Shown: positions 34,696 to 43,477, counted from the stretch's first letter. The stretch: 64,000 nt of DNA from Halomarinibacterium sedimenti (GCF_019312585.1 NZ_JAHWDP010000001.1:496001-560000), one strand, 5' to 3'. Notes: generated by a model not told the origin, from the letters alone. Made by a program: numbers and translations.

Positions 34696-34751
34696 CTTCA
34701 TTGGTCTATTTCTAAACCACTTAGCCACATTTAAGTGACTCAACACAACAT
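34668..34751. repeat. tRNA-Asp 3' flank, second copy of the repeat
   Basis: It matches 32537-32637 in two blocks: the terminator plus CTCTTCATTGG (34670-34704), and CTAAACCACTTAGCCACATT with the following TAAGTGACTCAACACAACAT (34712-34751). The spacer between blocks is shorter here. It also forms the CACTTA/TAAGTG hairpin. Confidence 0.85.
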
Positions 34752-34758
34752 CTTGTTG

Positions 34759-34832
34759 CGGTCTGGACGAGACTCGAACTCGCGACCCCCTGCGTGACAG
34801 GCAGGTATTCTAACCAACTGAACTACCAGACC
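34759..34832 (-). tRNA. tRNA-Asp (anticodon GUC)
   Basis: The minus-strand sequence starts GGTCTGGTAGTTCAGTTGG and ends GTTCGAGTCTCGTCCAGACC followed by discriminator G. Acceptor arms GGTCTGG/CCAGACC pair fully; the anticodon stem CCTGC/GCAGG encloses CTGTCAC with anticodon GTC; the T arm has GTTCGAGTC. CCA is not encoded. A single copy is present in this window. Confidence 0.97.
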
Positions 34833-34904
34833 AATTTTCCAATCTACTTTAATAGAGTTTCACAACAGTGAAAATTACAGAAATTGTTGCTTATTTAGCG
34901 GTGG

Positions 34905-34912
34905 CAAATATA
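34905..34912 (-). promoter_or_regulatory. Candidate tRNA-Asp promoter -7 box
   Basis: Minus-strand TATATTTG matches TAnnTTTG, and sits inside the inverted repeat GCGGTG/CACCGC (34898-34918), 72 bases upstream of the tRNA 5' end. Confidence 0.55.
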
Positions 34913-34959
34913 CACCGCATTTTCATTTTCACAAACAAAAAAGATAAAAAATAAAATCC

Positions 34960-35889
34960 CTATCCAAACTTCTGTTTTTCGAGGAGATAGGTCGTCAAAA
35001 TTTTATTAAAACCTTCCTTAATATTAGCATCTACATACTTAATACGATATTGACCACACTTTAATTTTAATTCAGAAAAATACGTGCTCACAGCCTCTTC
35101 GTAAGACTCCCGAATATTATCGGCATACAAATTCACATATTCCCCTGTTTCAACGTCTACAAATCGCTTGGGACGATTATTAAACTGAAATGAGACCTCT
35201 TTACTTTTATCGTAGGTATGAAACAACACCACTTCGTGTTTGTTGTATTTTAAATGCTGAAGGGCTTCAAACAATTTTTCTTCTTCAGTATCACTCTGAA
35301 ACATATCTGAAAACAAAAACACTAAGGAGCGTCTTTTCAGTTTTTCAGCAATTAAATGAAGATGGCCGTAGGTGTCTGTGGTTACCTCTTTTTTCGATTT
35401 TATAAAAGCCGTATTTAATTGCGCTAAAAGCATTTGATGATGACGTTCACTACCCTTTTCAGAAGCATAATATTCATAATCGTCACTATACACACTTAAT
35501 CCCACCGCATCTCGCTGACGTTTCATTAAATTCATAATGGCCGCAGATGCTAATACCGAAAACCCAATCTTATTCAAGGATTGTATGTTATATTCCTTCA
35601 ATTTTGGGTAATGCATGGAGCTACTATTGTCGATAATTAAATGACAACGCAGGTTGGTTTCTTCTTCGTAGCGTTTTGTGTAAAGTTTATCGGTTTTGGC
35701 AAAGAGTTTCCAATCGATATGCTTCGTACTTTCCCCATTATTGTAAATTTTGTGTTCGGCAAATTCTGCAGAGAATCCGTGAAACGGACTTTTATGCAAT
35801 CCAGAAATAAACCCTTCCACCACTTGGGATGCGAGCAATTCTAGGTTCTTAAACCCAGTAATTTCATTTATTTCCTTTTCAATATTCAA
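34960..35889 (-). CDS. DUF58 domain protein
   Basis: The protein has 309 residues. The DUF58 core is recognisable: GFSAEFAEHKIYNNGESTKHIDWKLFAKTDKLYTKRYEEET, followed by a von Willebrand-like fold with the MIDAS-type LIIDNSSSM and SLVFLFSDMF. DUF58 proteins usually pair with a MoxR AAA ATPase in envelope or chaperone roles; no moxR gene is adjacent here, though the gene ends 70 bases past the tRNA promoter region. It is cotranscribed with the ClpP-like gene, 2 bases away. Confidence 0.87.
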   Translation of the reverse strand: MNIEKEINEITGFKNLELLASQVVEGFISGLHKSPFHGFSAEFAEHKIYNNGESTKHIDWKLFAKTDKLYTKRYEEETNLRCHLIIDNSSSMHYPKLKEYNIQSLNKIGFSVLASAAIMNLMKRQRDAVGLSVYSDDYEYYASEKGSERHHQMLLAQLNTAFIKSKKEVTTDTYGHLHLIAEKLKRRSLVFLFSDMFQSDTEEEKLFEALQHLKYNKHEVVLFHTYDKSKEVSFQFNNRPKRFVDVETGEYVNLYADNIRESYEEAVSTYFSELKLKCGQYRIKYVDANIKEGFNKILTTYLLEKQKFG

Positions 35890-35891
35890 AA

Positions 35892-36440
35892 TTAGTCTTT
35901 GATAATTCCGTCAACAATGCCGTACTCTAAACTTTCTTCGGCTCCCATCCAATGATCACGGTTAAAGTCTTTCATGATTTTTTCGAATTTCTGGCCGCAA
36001 TTATCGGCTAAGATTTGTGCACTTAGCTCCTTTGTTTTAATTATTTCTTGGGCCGAAATTTCAATATCACTGGCTGGTCCTCTTGCTCCGCCACTGGGTT
36101 GATGTATCATGACTCTCGCATGCGGCTGGATAAAACGTCTCCCCTTTTCACCTGCCGAGAGTAAAATACTTCCCATAGAAGCAGCCAATCCTGTACAAAT
36201 GGTAGACACTGGACTTTTCACTGCCTTTATAGTATCATACATCGAAAATCCAGAAGTTACATACCCTCCAGGGCTATTGATGTACAATTTTATTTCGTCA
36301 TTGCTTATAGCATCTAAATACAATAATCTATCCACCACGTGTTTAGCGGTATCATCATCGACCATTCCCCAAAGGAATATTTTTCGATCTTTTAGTAATT
36401 GATTATCTATTTGATCTTGAACTTTATTTATTTTTTCCAT
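35892..36440 (-). CDS. clpP: ClpP-type serine protease subunit
   Basis: The protein has 182 residues. The catalytic triad is S88 (GLAASMGS), H113 (MIHQPSGG) and D162 (RDHWMGAEES), and the oligomer-binding YINSPGGYVTSG motif is intact. It is shorter at the N-terminus than typical ClpP and has no propeptide. It would form a tetradecameric chamber with ClpX or ClpC. No clpX is adjacent, so it may be a second ClpP paralogue of the genome rather than the clpPX-linked copy. Confidence 0.87.
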   Translation of the reverse strand: MEKINKVQDQIDNQLLKDRKIFLWGMVDDDTAKHVVDRLLYLDAISNDEIKLYINSPGGYVTSGFSMYDTIKAVKSPVSTICTGLAASMGSILLSAGEKGRRFIQPHARVMIHQPSGGARGPASDIEISAQEIIKTKELSAQILADNCGQKFEKIMKDFNRDHWMGAEESLEYGIVDGIIKD

Positions 36441-36493
36441 AGATTTTTAATTGGAAGTGAAGGTATTAATTTTCAATTACACTAAAATAAAAA

Positions 36494-36515
36494 AAGGCTC
36501 ACAATTTGGAGCCTT
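36494..36515 (-). terminator. Terminator of the thioredoxin gene
   Basis: AAGGCTC / GAGCCTT stem with an 8-base loop; on the minus strand followed by TTTTTTT. It lies 24 bases after the thioredoxin stop. Confidence 0.8.
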
Positions 36516-36538
36516 ATCATTCTATTTTTTGAGTTTGA

Positions 36539-36856
36539 TTACAACAATGAATCTAAAGCTTCAGTGTATGCAGTTTTAGGAGCTACACCTACTTGGCGAC
36601 CTACTAATTCACCTTTGTCAAAAACCAAAACTGTTGGAATGTTTCTCACGCCATATTTGGCCGCAAATTCTTGGTTAGCATCTACATCAACCTTTCCAAC
36701 AACTGCTTTGCCATCATATTCGGCACTAATTTCATCAATGATTGGACCTACCATACGGCAAGGACCACACCAAGCAGCCCAAAAGTCTACCATAACGGGT
36801 TTATCACTTTTTAATACGGTTTGTTCAAATGTTGCGTCTGTTATTTCTAAAGCCAT
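36539..36856 (-). CDS. trxA: Thioredoxin
   Basis: The protein has 105 residues, the standard size. The active site WCGPC is at 29-33 (C30/C33), preceded by VMVDFWAAW, and the cis-proline lies in NIPTVLVF. No signal peptide: cytoplasmic disulfide reductase. Between clpP and dnaE, transcribed alone from the 111-base upstream gap, with its own terminator. Confidence 0.95.
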   Translation of the reverse strand: MALEITDATFEQTVLKSDKPVMVDFWAAWCGPCRMVGPIIDEISAEYDGKAVVGKVDVDANQEFAAKYGVRNIPTVLVFDKGELVGRQVGVAPKTAYTEALDSLL

Positions 36857-36967
36857 TTTATTTATTTTTTATAATACAAAAAGTAGTCAAAAATTCTGCC
36901 AAAACTTACAAGGTTTATATTAGTTTCATCAATGTAACTATTAGTATCATTGATGCTAACCCGTTAT

Positions 36968-39900
36968 CTAGTTTAATTTATATGAAACTTCCTCTACTTT
37001 TAATTGGTTAAGCAATTCTTTACTAATCGCCACTTTGGTTTTTCGGCTAGGCATATTCAATTTCACTTCATCTTCAGTATCGTATAATGTAAAATGAAGT
37101 TGTTTATCACCTTTATGACTTCTGAATAAATCCTTCAATATTGCTATTCGTTTTTCAGCCAAATCATTAATGGGCATTTGTATGGTCAGTTTCTTTGCTT
37201 GACTTTCCATGACATCGTGTAATAACTGAAAATGATTGTACTGAATTCGTGGTTCTCCTTTTTTACCAGTTTCCCTATTTACCCATCCTTCCTTAACAAA
37301 TACTCTTACATATATGAAAGAATTAGGAATTAAAAAGTGTCGAAACTTTAAATACTCCTCCCCAAATATTTTAAACTCATAACTATCATCATAGTCCTCC
37401 ACGGTAAAAATAGCCCAACCTTTACCTGCTCTACTCTCTCGATGCTGTACATCTGTCACTATTCCTCCAAAACATACTTCACGGTTAATAAAATTCTCCA
37501 AATAGTTAAAGTCTGAAACTTTTACATTACAAAAATTATCCATTTCCACTTTAAAATCGTCTAACGGGTGTCCTGAAATATAAATTCCCACTACTTCCTT
37601 TTCTTGCTTTAGTTTTTTCATGGTTCCCCATTCCTCACAAGCGGGAACTTCGGGTTCTGGAATTTGCACCTCACTAGCATCACCAAACAAACTTACCTGT
37701 GAAGAGTTTTGCGTTTCTTGATATTTTGAAGCATACCGTAGCACTTTTTCAAAAAAAGGAACACCATCTCCTTCATCATGCATGTATTGTGCACGGTGCG
37801 TTCCGAAGCTATCAAAACCACCCGCTAATACAAGATTTTCAAAAGATTTTTTATTGGCAGACCGGAGGTCTATTCGCTTTGCCAAATCAAAAATACTTTT
37901 ATATTTTCCATCTTTTCTATGCTCCACAATGGTAGCCACAGCATTTCCTCCCACCCCTTTGATAGCACCCATTCCAAATCGCACCGCACCTCGGTCATTT
38001 ACCGTGAATTTGTAAAAAGATTCATTTACATCGGGACCTAACACTTCTAATCCCATCCTGCGGCATTCTTCCATAAAAAACGTTACCTGCTTTATATCAC
38101 TCATGTTATTTGAAAGCACTGCTGCCATATATTCCGCTGGGTAGTGGGCTTTTAAATAAGCCGTTTGATATGCAATCCAAGCGTAACAGGTAGAATGACT
38201 TTTATTAAACGCATAACTAGCAAAAGCTTCCCAATCCTTCCAAATTTTTTCTAAAACATCTGCTGGGTGTCCATTTTTTTCGGCTTGCTCAATAAATTGA
38301 GGCTTCATTTTGTCAAGCACGGCTTTTTGCTTTTTCCCCATGGCTTTTCGCAACACGTCTGCTTCACCTTTGGTAAAACTCGCTAGCTTTTGGGAAAGTA
38401 GCATCACCTGCTCTTGGTAGACTGTAATTCCGTAAGTCTCTTTAAGATATTCCTCCATTTCTGGAAGATCATACGTAATTTCTTCCTCGCCATGTTTACG
38501 TCTAATAAAACTAGGAATGTATTCCATGGGTCCTGGACGGTACAAGGCATTCATAGCAATGAGATCTGCAAAAACAGTAGGTTTTAAATCCTTCATGTGC
38601 TTTTGCATACCAGGCGATTCGTACTGAAATATCCCAACCGTTTCACCACGTTGGAATAACGCATACGTTTTCTCATCGTCCAATGGAAAACTATCTGGGT
38701 CCAGCTTAATTTTATGCTTATGCTTTACTAGCTTTACCGTATCCTTGATTAGGGTTAAGGTTTTTAACCCAAGGAAATCCATTTTTAACAAGCCCGCATT
38801 TTCTACTACCGAATTATCAAATTGAGTAACATATAAATCGGAATCTTTTGCCGTGGCAATAGGAACGAAGTTGGTAATATCGTCTGGCGTAATTATCACT
38901 CCACAAGCATGAATCCCCGTATTACGTACCGAACCTTCCAAAACTCTTGCCTGCTTAATGGTTTCAGCTTCCAAATCTGACCCTTCCGATAAGTTTAAAA
39001 GCTCATTGACCTTGGGAAGTTCATCGCTTCTAAATTTGCTTCTCAGTTCTTGTTCAGACATATCAAAAACCTTGGCAAGCTTTGTCATGTTGGGTATGAG
39101 CTTCGCTATTCTATCGGCATCATTTAGTGGTAAATCTAGAACTCTAGCGGTATCTCGAATGGAAGATTTTGCCGCCATGGTCCCATAAGTAATGATTTGT
39201 GCTACTTGATTGGCTCCATATTTTTGAATCACATAATCCATCACCTTACTTCTTCCTTCATCATCAAAGTCAATATCAATATCGGGCATACTTACCCGAT
39301 CTGGATTTAAGAAACGCTCAAAAAGCAAGTCGTACTTAATAGGGTCTATATTAGTAATTCCTAAGCAATAGGCAACTGCACTACCCGCTGCAGATCCTCT
39401 TCCTGGACCTACAGAAACACCCATTTTTCTAGCTTCGGCAATAAAATCTTGTACAATTAAGAAGTAGCCAGGATATCCTGTCTTTGCAATAACTTCAAGC
39501 TCAAAATCAAGACGTGCCTTTATTTCATCAGTGAGTTCGGGGTAGCGTTTTTTGGCTCCTTCGAAGGTTAAGAATTTTAAATAGGCATTTTCACCTCTTT
39601 TGCCTCCGTCCGCATCTTCAACTCTTAAAAATTCCTTCGGAATCGCAAAATTGGGAAGCAATACATCTCTTACTAAACTATACGATTCTATTTTTGATAA
39701 GACCTCTGAAATATTAGAAATCGCTTCAGGCAAATCCTTAAAAAGCAATTTCATCTCTTCTTGAGTCTTGAAATAATAGTTTTGATTGGGCAATCCGTAA
39801 CGATATCCTCGACCCCTTCCAATAGGTGTCGCTTGTTTCTCCCCATCTTTTACACATAATAAAATATCATGTGCATTCGCGTCTTCCTTATGGATGTAAT

Positions 39901-41317
39901 AGGTGTTATTACAAGCTACAATTTTGACCTCGTATTTTTTTGAAAACTCGAGCAAAACAGGATTAATTCTGCGTTCATCTTCTTGATCATGACGCATCAT
40001 TTCTATATAAAGGTCATCGCCAAATTGTTCTTTCCACCAAATTAGGGCTTCTTCTGCTTGACTTTCCCCAATATTCAATATTTTGGAGGGAACCTCACCG
40101 TAAATTCCTCCGGTAAGCACAATGATATCATCTTTGTATTGCTCAATGACTTTTCTATCAATCCTTGGCACATAATAAAACCCCTTTGTATAAGCAATAG
40201 AAGCCATTTTAGCTAAATTGTGATACCCATTTTTGTTTTTGGCAAGCATCACTATTTGATAGCCGTTATCTTTATGGCTTTTGTTTTCATGGTCTTCACA
40301 GACAAAAAATTCACATCCAATAATGGCTTTTAATTGTTTGTGTTTCTCTTCTTCTGAAAGGGATTGATTGTGATAATTTACATGTTGAAGAAAATGAAAC
40401 GCTCCCATCATATTTCCACTATCGGTAATAGCAACAGCTGGCATTCCATCCTTTACAGCCGCATTAACTAAATCCTTTGTAGAAGAAGTAGATTGAAGAA
40501 TAGAAAACTGCGAATGATTATGAAGATGTACAAATGGGAATTCCTCTAATACGGCAATATTTTCCTTTATTTCTTCTTTGGAAACCTCTTGTGTTTCGGC
40601 CTTTGCCTCTTGTTTTTGTCTTAGTTTTTTTGAAGCCTTTCTTAAATTAATATGCTCAAGTCCAATAAGGCTTATGGGCTGTGGGTTGGCTTCTGAAAAA
40701 GATTTAAAATAGTCTTCATTTACATCAAGTTCTTCTTCTGCAAATATTCTTCTACGAACCAATTCAAAAAAGCAACGAGTGGTTGCTTCCACATCTGCAG
40801 TGGCATTGTGAGCTTCTTCAAAGGGCTCACTAAATAAAAACTCGTGAAGTTCAGTTAGGGTTGGAAGTTTAAATTTACCCCCTCTTCCTCCTGGTAGTTG
40901 ACAAAGCTGTGCGGTAGTTTCGGTACACGTATCTAAAACAGGTAAAGATGCCAGGGGATTTTCCATCCCAAGCCTGTAAAATTCACACCCCATGATGTTG
41001 AGATCGAAATCTACATTCTGTCCAACTACGAATTTTGTTTTTGAAAGAACTTTTGCAAATTCTTCTGCCACATCTTTTAAGGGAACACCATTTTCTTCTG
41101 CAAGTGCGGTGGAAATTCCGTGAATTCGTTCACTATCATAGGGGATATCAAAACCGTCTGGAGTAACCAAATAATCTTTGCATTCGATAAGATTTCCCAA
41201 CTCATCGTGTAATTGCCAAGCAATTTGTACGCATCTTGGCCAATTATCGGTGTCGGTAATTGGCGCATTGAAGCGTTTTGGAAGTCCGGTGGTTTCCGTA
41301 TCAAAAATTAAATACAT
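36968..41317 (-). CDS. dnaE: DNA polymerase III alpha subunit fused to DnaQ-like exonuclease
   Basis: The protein has 1449 residues. Residues 1-190 are a DEDDh proofreading exonuclease with Exo I (D6, E8 in FDTETTG), Exo II (NVDFD, about 103-105) and Exo III (H170, D175). A 60-residue linker leads to the PHP domain (HLHNHSQ, about 264-269), then the polymerase core with PDIDIDFDD, the fingers (AMGKKQKAVLDKM), HhH, OB fold (ICFGGIVTDVQHR region) and C-terminal domain. The chromosomal replicase is predicted to carry its own editing activity. The gene is monocistronic, flanked by gaps. Confidence 0.94.
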   Translation of the reverse strand: MYLIFDTETTGLPKRFNAPITDTDNWPRCVQIAWQLHDELGNLIECKDYLVTPDGFDIPYDSERIHGISTALAEENGVPLKDVAEEFAKVLSKTKFVVGQNVDFDLNIMGCEFYRLGMENPLASLPVLDTCTETTAQLCQLPGGRGGKFKLPTLTELHEFLFSEPFEEAHNATADVEATTRCFFELVRRRIFAEEELDVNEDYFKSFSEANPQPISLIGLEHINLRKASKKLRQKQEAKAETQEVSKEEIKENIAVLEEFPFVHLHNHSQFSILQSTSSTKDLVNAAVKDGMPAVAITDSGNMMGAFHFLQHVNYHNQSLSEEEKHKQLKAIIGCEFFVCEDHENKSHKDNGYQIVMLAKNKNGYHNLAKMASIAYTKGFYYVPRIDRKVIEQYKDDIIVLTGGIYGEVPSKILNIGESQAEEALIWWKEQFGDDLYIEMMRHDQEDERRINPVLLEFSKKYEVKIVACNNTYYIHKEDANAHDILLCVKDGEKQATPIGRGRGYRYGLPNQNYYFKTQEEMKLLFKDLPEAISNISEVLSKIESYSLVRDVLLPNFAIPKEFLRVEDADGGKRGENAYLKFLTFEGAKKRYPELTDEIKARLDFELEVIAKTGYPGYFLIVQDFIAEARKMGVSVGPGRGSAAGSAVAYCLGITNIDPIKYDLLFERFLNPDRVSMPDIDIDFDDEGRSKVMDYVIQKYGANQVAQIITYGTMAAKSSIRDTARVLDLPLNDADRIAKLIPNMTKLAKVFDMSEQELRSKFRSDELPKVNELLNLSEGSDLEAETIKQARVLEGSVRNTGIHACGVIITPDDITNFVPIATAKDSDLYVTQFDNSVVENAGLLKMDFLGLKTLTLIKDTVKLVKHKHKIKLDPDSFPLDDEKTYALFQRGETVGIFQYESPGMQKHMKDLKPTVFADLIAMNALYRPGPMEYIPSFIRRKHGEEEITYDLPEMEEYLKETYGITVYQEQVMLLSQKLASFTKGEADVLRKAMGKKQKAVLDKMKPQFIEQAEKNGHPADVLEKIWKDWEAFASYAFNKSHSTCYAWIAYQTAYLKAHYPAEYMAAVLSNNMSDIKQVTFFMEECRRMGLEVLGPDVNESFYKFTVNDRGAVRFGMGAIKGVGGNAVATIVEHRKDGKYKSIFDLAKRIDLRSANKKSFENLVLAGGFDSFGTHRAQYMHDEGDGVPFFEKVLRYASKYQETQNSSQVSLFGDASEVQIPEPEVPACEEWGTMKKLKQEKEVVGIYISGHPLDDFKVEMDNFCNVKVSDFNYLENFINREVCFGGIVTDVQHRESRAGKGWAIFTVEDYDDSYEFKIFGEEYLKFRHFLIPNSFIYVRVFVKEGWVNRETGKKGEPRIQYNHFQLLHDVMESQAKKLTIQMPINDLAEKRIAILKDLFRSHKGDKQLHFTLYDTEDEVKLNMPSRKTKVAISKELLNQLKVEEVSYKLN

Positions 41318-41415
41318 GCTAGATTTTTGGAAGTGTTCTTAACACTATAAAAGTATAAAAACCACATCGTAAAGCCTCATAAAGTTGTAAACAATATGCC
41401 AATTTTTTCCACAAA

Positions 41416-41440
41416 AAAACCGAGCTGTTTGCTCGGTTTT
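41416..41440 (-). terminator. Terminator of the DUF6252-like gene
   Basis: AAAACCGAGC / GCTCGGTTTT stem with a 5-base loop; on the minus strand followed by TTTTTTG. It lies 22 bases after the stop codon of the gene at 41463. Confidence 0.85.
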
Positions 41441-41462
41441 AAATTCTATAAAATTGTCCCTT

Positions 41463-42260
41463 TTAATATGTCACATTAAACTGTCCTTCAGAGACAGTAT
41501 TTTGAGAAGTTACAAAAGAAAAACTTCCTGAAATGGTTCTCGCAGCCACATTATGTGTTACTACTGAAATATTCCCTATAGTAGCATTTTGAGAAACGGC
41601 ACCTTCTGCTAGTGAGGCTTGAAATCCAGCTTGAGGTAACGAATAATTACCTACCTCAACATCTATAGGCACTCTAATAATTATTGATTTTATTGTTTCT
41701 GCTCCTGAGATTAACAAAGAATTCCCAGAATCCACCGCACTAACCGAAATAGGAGTAAACGGAGTTCCATCAATTTGAGCACTAAACGATCCCGCGTTTG
41801 GCGTATCATCATCATCTCCTGTCCCAAAAGACACATCAAAAAATACCCCTTTGGTTACATAGGTGGTATCTAAACCATTTAAAATGGCAGAAAATCTAAA
41901 ATCTCCAGATAACCATCCGCAAGATATGCACCGATCAGTTAAATTTATAATACCTTCTCCATTTGGGTTGGTAGTATATATATTGCCATTACTATCTTCA
42001 AATGTTGCATAATTTGGGCTTACCCCACCTAAAGTGTACGAGCCAAGCTGAAAATCACTAATGTGTAATGTAAGTATTTCGTTGTCTGTAACTCCTTGCA
42101 TGGTTATACTTCCATCTTCAAGTCTCGTTCCAATAGCATCAAAAGATTTAAAAAAGACACTATCAACTTCCGCTTGGATTACGGTAGAATTGTCTTCAAC
42201 ATTTTCACAACTCGAAAATGCTAAAACTCCCACGAAAAGCAGTAAAAAGAATTTTTTCAT
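41463..42260 (-). CDS. DUF6252-like lipoprotein
   Basis: Start at the ATG at 42260 (MKKFFLLLFVGVLAFSSC, 265 residues); the frame upstream to 42353 crosses the promoter region and adds no signal. Lipobox FSSC gives a lipidated Cys18. Beta-rich body with IDGTPFTPISVSA and VTDNEILTLHISDFQLGSYTLGG, a pattern I associate with DUF6252 proteins of flavobacteria. Probably lipid-anchored in the outer membrane. Function unknown. Confidence 0.75.
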   Translation of the reverse strand: MKKFFLLLFVGVLAFSSCENVEDNSTVIQAEVDSVFFKSFDAIGTRLEDGSITMQGVTDNEILTLHISDFQLGSYTLGGVSPNYATFEDSNGNIYTTNPNGEGIINLTDRCISCGWLSGDFRFSAILNGLDTTYVTKGVFFDVSFGTGDDDDTPNAGSFSAQIDGTPFTPISVSAVDSGNSLLISGAETIKSIIIRVPIDVEVGNYSLPQAGFQASLAEGAVSQNATIGNISVVTHNVAARTISGSFSFVTSQNTVSEGQFNVTY

Positions 42261-42286
42261 AATAGATTTGGGTCTATAGGTTGTAA

Positions 42287-42294
42287 CAAATATA
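42287..42294 (-). promoter_or_regulatory. Candidate -7 box of the DUF6252-like gene
   Basis: Minus-strand TATATTTG fits TAnnTTTG, 26 bases before the ATG at 42260. Back-to-back with the rpsP promoter 42 bases away. Confidence 0.5.
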
Positions 42295-42336
42295 AAATAA
42301 AAGTTTAATCTGCCTAGTTTCAAAAGGAAAATATAG

Positions 42337-42344
42337 TATCTTTG
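42337..42344 (+). promoter_or_regulatory. rpsP operon promoter -7 box
   Basis: TATCTTTG matches the Bacteroidota -7 consensus TAnnTTTG, followed by GCGC, a common start-site context. The rpsP ATG is 52 bases downstream, leaving room for the leader hairpin. Confidence 0.7.
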
Positions 42345-42367
42345 CGCACTCAAAAAAAATTATAACC

Positions 42368-42382
42368 GAGGTCGAGAACCTC
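42368..42382 (+). promoter_or_regulatory. rpsP leader hairpin, possible S16 autoregulatory site
   Basis: GAGGT-CGAGA-ACCTC forms a 5-bp stem, placed between the promoter box and the rpsP ATG. An RNA leader ahead of S16 genes has been described for Flavobacteria; from memory I cannot confirm that this one matches its consensus. Confidence 0.45.
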
Positions 42383-42396
42383 AAAAATTAATTAAT

Positions 42397-42942
42397 ATGC
42401 CAGTAAAAATTAGATTACAAAGACACGGTAAAAAAGGAAAACCATTCTTCTGGATTGTTGCCGCAGATAGCCGTTCAAAAAGAGATGGTAAATATCTTGA
42501 AAAATTAGGAACATACAATCCTAATGTAAATCCTGCCGAAATTAATCTAGACGTTGATGGATCTGTAAAATGGCTTCAAAATGGAGCACAACCAACAGAT
42601 ACTGCTAGAGCAATTTTATCCTACAAAGGAGTGATGCTGAAAAAACACCTTGCAGAAGGAGTTACCAAAGGCGCTTTAACTGAAGAGCAAGCTGAAGAAA
42701 AATTCAAGGCTTGGTTAGATGAAAAAGCAAAAGCCGTTGGAAACAAAGAAACAAGACTAGCGGAAGCTAAAGCTAAAGCTAAAGCAAAAGCGTTAGAAGC
42801 AGAAAAAGCCGTTAACGAAGCTCGTGCTGCTGTTCCTGTGGAAGAAGCTGCTCCAGAGGCAACTGAAGAAGTAGTTGCAGAAACTGCTACTGAAGAAGCT
42901 CCTGCTGCTGTTGCAGAGGAAGCTACTAAAGAAGAAGAATAA
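42397..42942 (+). CDS. rpsP: 30S ribosomal protein S16
   Basis: The protein has 181 residues. The first ~85 are a normal S16 ([45 protein letters not shown]). The remaining 95 form a charged tail rich in Ala, Glu and Lys, ending in an acidic run. Such long tails are usual in Bacteroidota S16 but absent from E. coli (about 82 residues). The gene leads the rpsP-rimM-trmN6 run and has its own promoter. Confidence 0.96.
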   Translation: MPVKIRLQRHGKKGKPFFWIVAADSRSKRDGKYLEKLGTYNPNVNPAEINLDVDGSVKWLQNGAQPTDTARAILSYKGVMLKKHLAEGVTKGALTEEQAEEKFKAWLDEKAKAVGNKETRLAEAKAKAKAKALEAEKAVNEARAAVPVEEAAPEATEEVVAETATEEAPAAVAEEATKEEE

Positions 42943-42952
42943 ATTTTTTACG

Positions 42953-43477
42953 ATGCAAAAGAAGGATTGTTTCTTCGTTGGCAAAATCGTAAAAAAATAC
43001 AGTTTTAAGGGTGAATTACTAGTAAAACTAGACACAGACGAACCCGAACTATTTACTGAAATGGAATCGATTTTTGTGGAACAACACAAAAATTTGATTC
43101 CATTTTTTATTGAACATAGCTCCCTGCATAAATCGGAGTTATTACGTGTAAAATTTGAAGAGGTAGATAACGAATCCGATGCCGATGCACTACTTGGTTC
43201 CGAGCTTTATTTACCACTCGATTTTCTCCCCAAATTAACTGGGAATCAATTTTACTATCACGAAATTATTGGCTTTACGGTCCAAGACAAAGGTTTTGGA
43301 AAAGTGGGAATTATCACAGGAGTAAATGATTCCACAGCACAACACTTATTCGAAATAGACCACGACGGTAAAGAAGTTCTCATTCCTATTAATGATGAAA
43401 TTATTGAAAAGGTAGACAGGACCTCAAAAACCATTTTCTTAGATACTCCTGAAGGACTTATTGAAATTTATTTGTAA
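42953..43477 (+). CDS. rimM: RimM, 30S maturation factor
   Basis: Start at the ATG at 42953 (174 residues), 10 bases after rpsP; a TTG-initiated extension inside rpsP is rejected. N-terminal RimM domain (FFVGKIVKKYSFKGELLVKL) and C-terminal PRC barrel (YYHEIIGFTVQDKGFGKVG, HLFEIDHDGKEVLIPINDEII). RimM helps process the 16S rRNA 3' domain near the S19 site. The stop overlaps the methyltransferase start (TAATG). Confidence 0.94.
   Translation: MQKKDCFFVGKIVKKYSFKGELLVKLDTDEPELFTEMESIFVEQHKNLIPFFIEHSSLHKSELLRVKFEEVDNESDADALLGSELYLPLDFLPKLTGNQFYYHEIIGFTVQDKGFGKVGIITGVNDSTAQHLFEIDHDGKEVLIPINDEIIEKVDRTSKTIFLDTPEGLIEIYL

Noticed and set aside
32537-34832. Genomic island integrated at tRNA-Asp
   Set aside because: No integrase, no attachment-site copy of the tRNA 3' end was seen, and the segment holds only one gene. 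The duplication is reported as a finding instead.
42261-42353. N-terminal extension of the DUF6252-like protein
   Set aside because: It would precede the lipoprotein signal peptide and cross two promoter boxes; the ATG at 42260 gives a clean lipobox.
42875-42952. Longer RimM start within rpsP
   Set aside because: The extra residues are Leu/Lys rich without RimM homology; the ATG at 42953 starts exactly at the family N-terminus.
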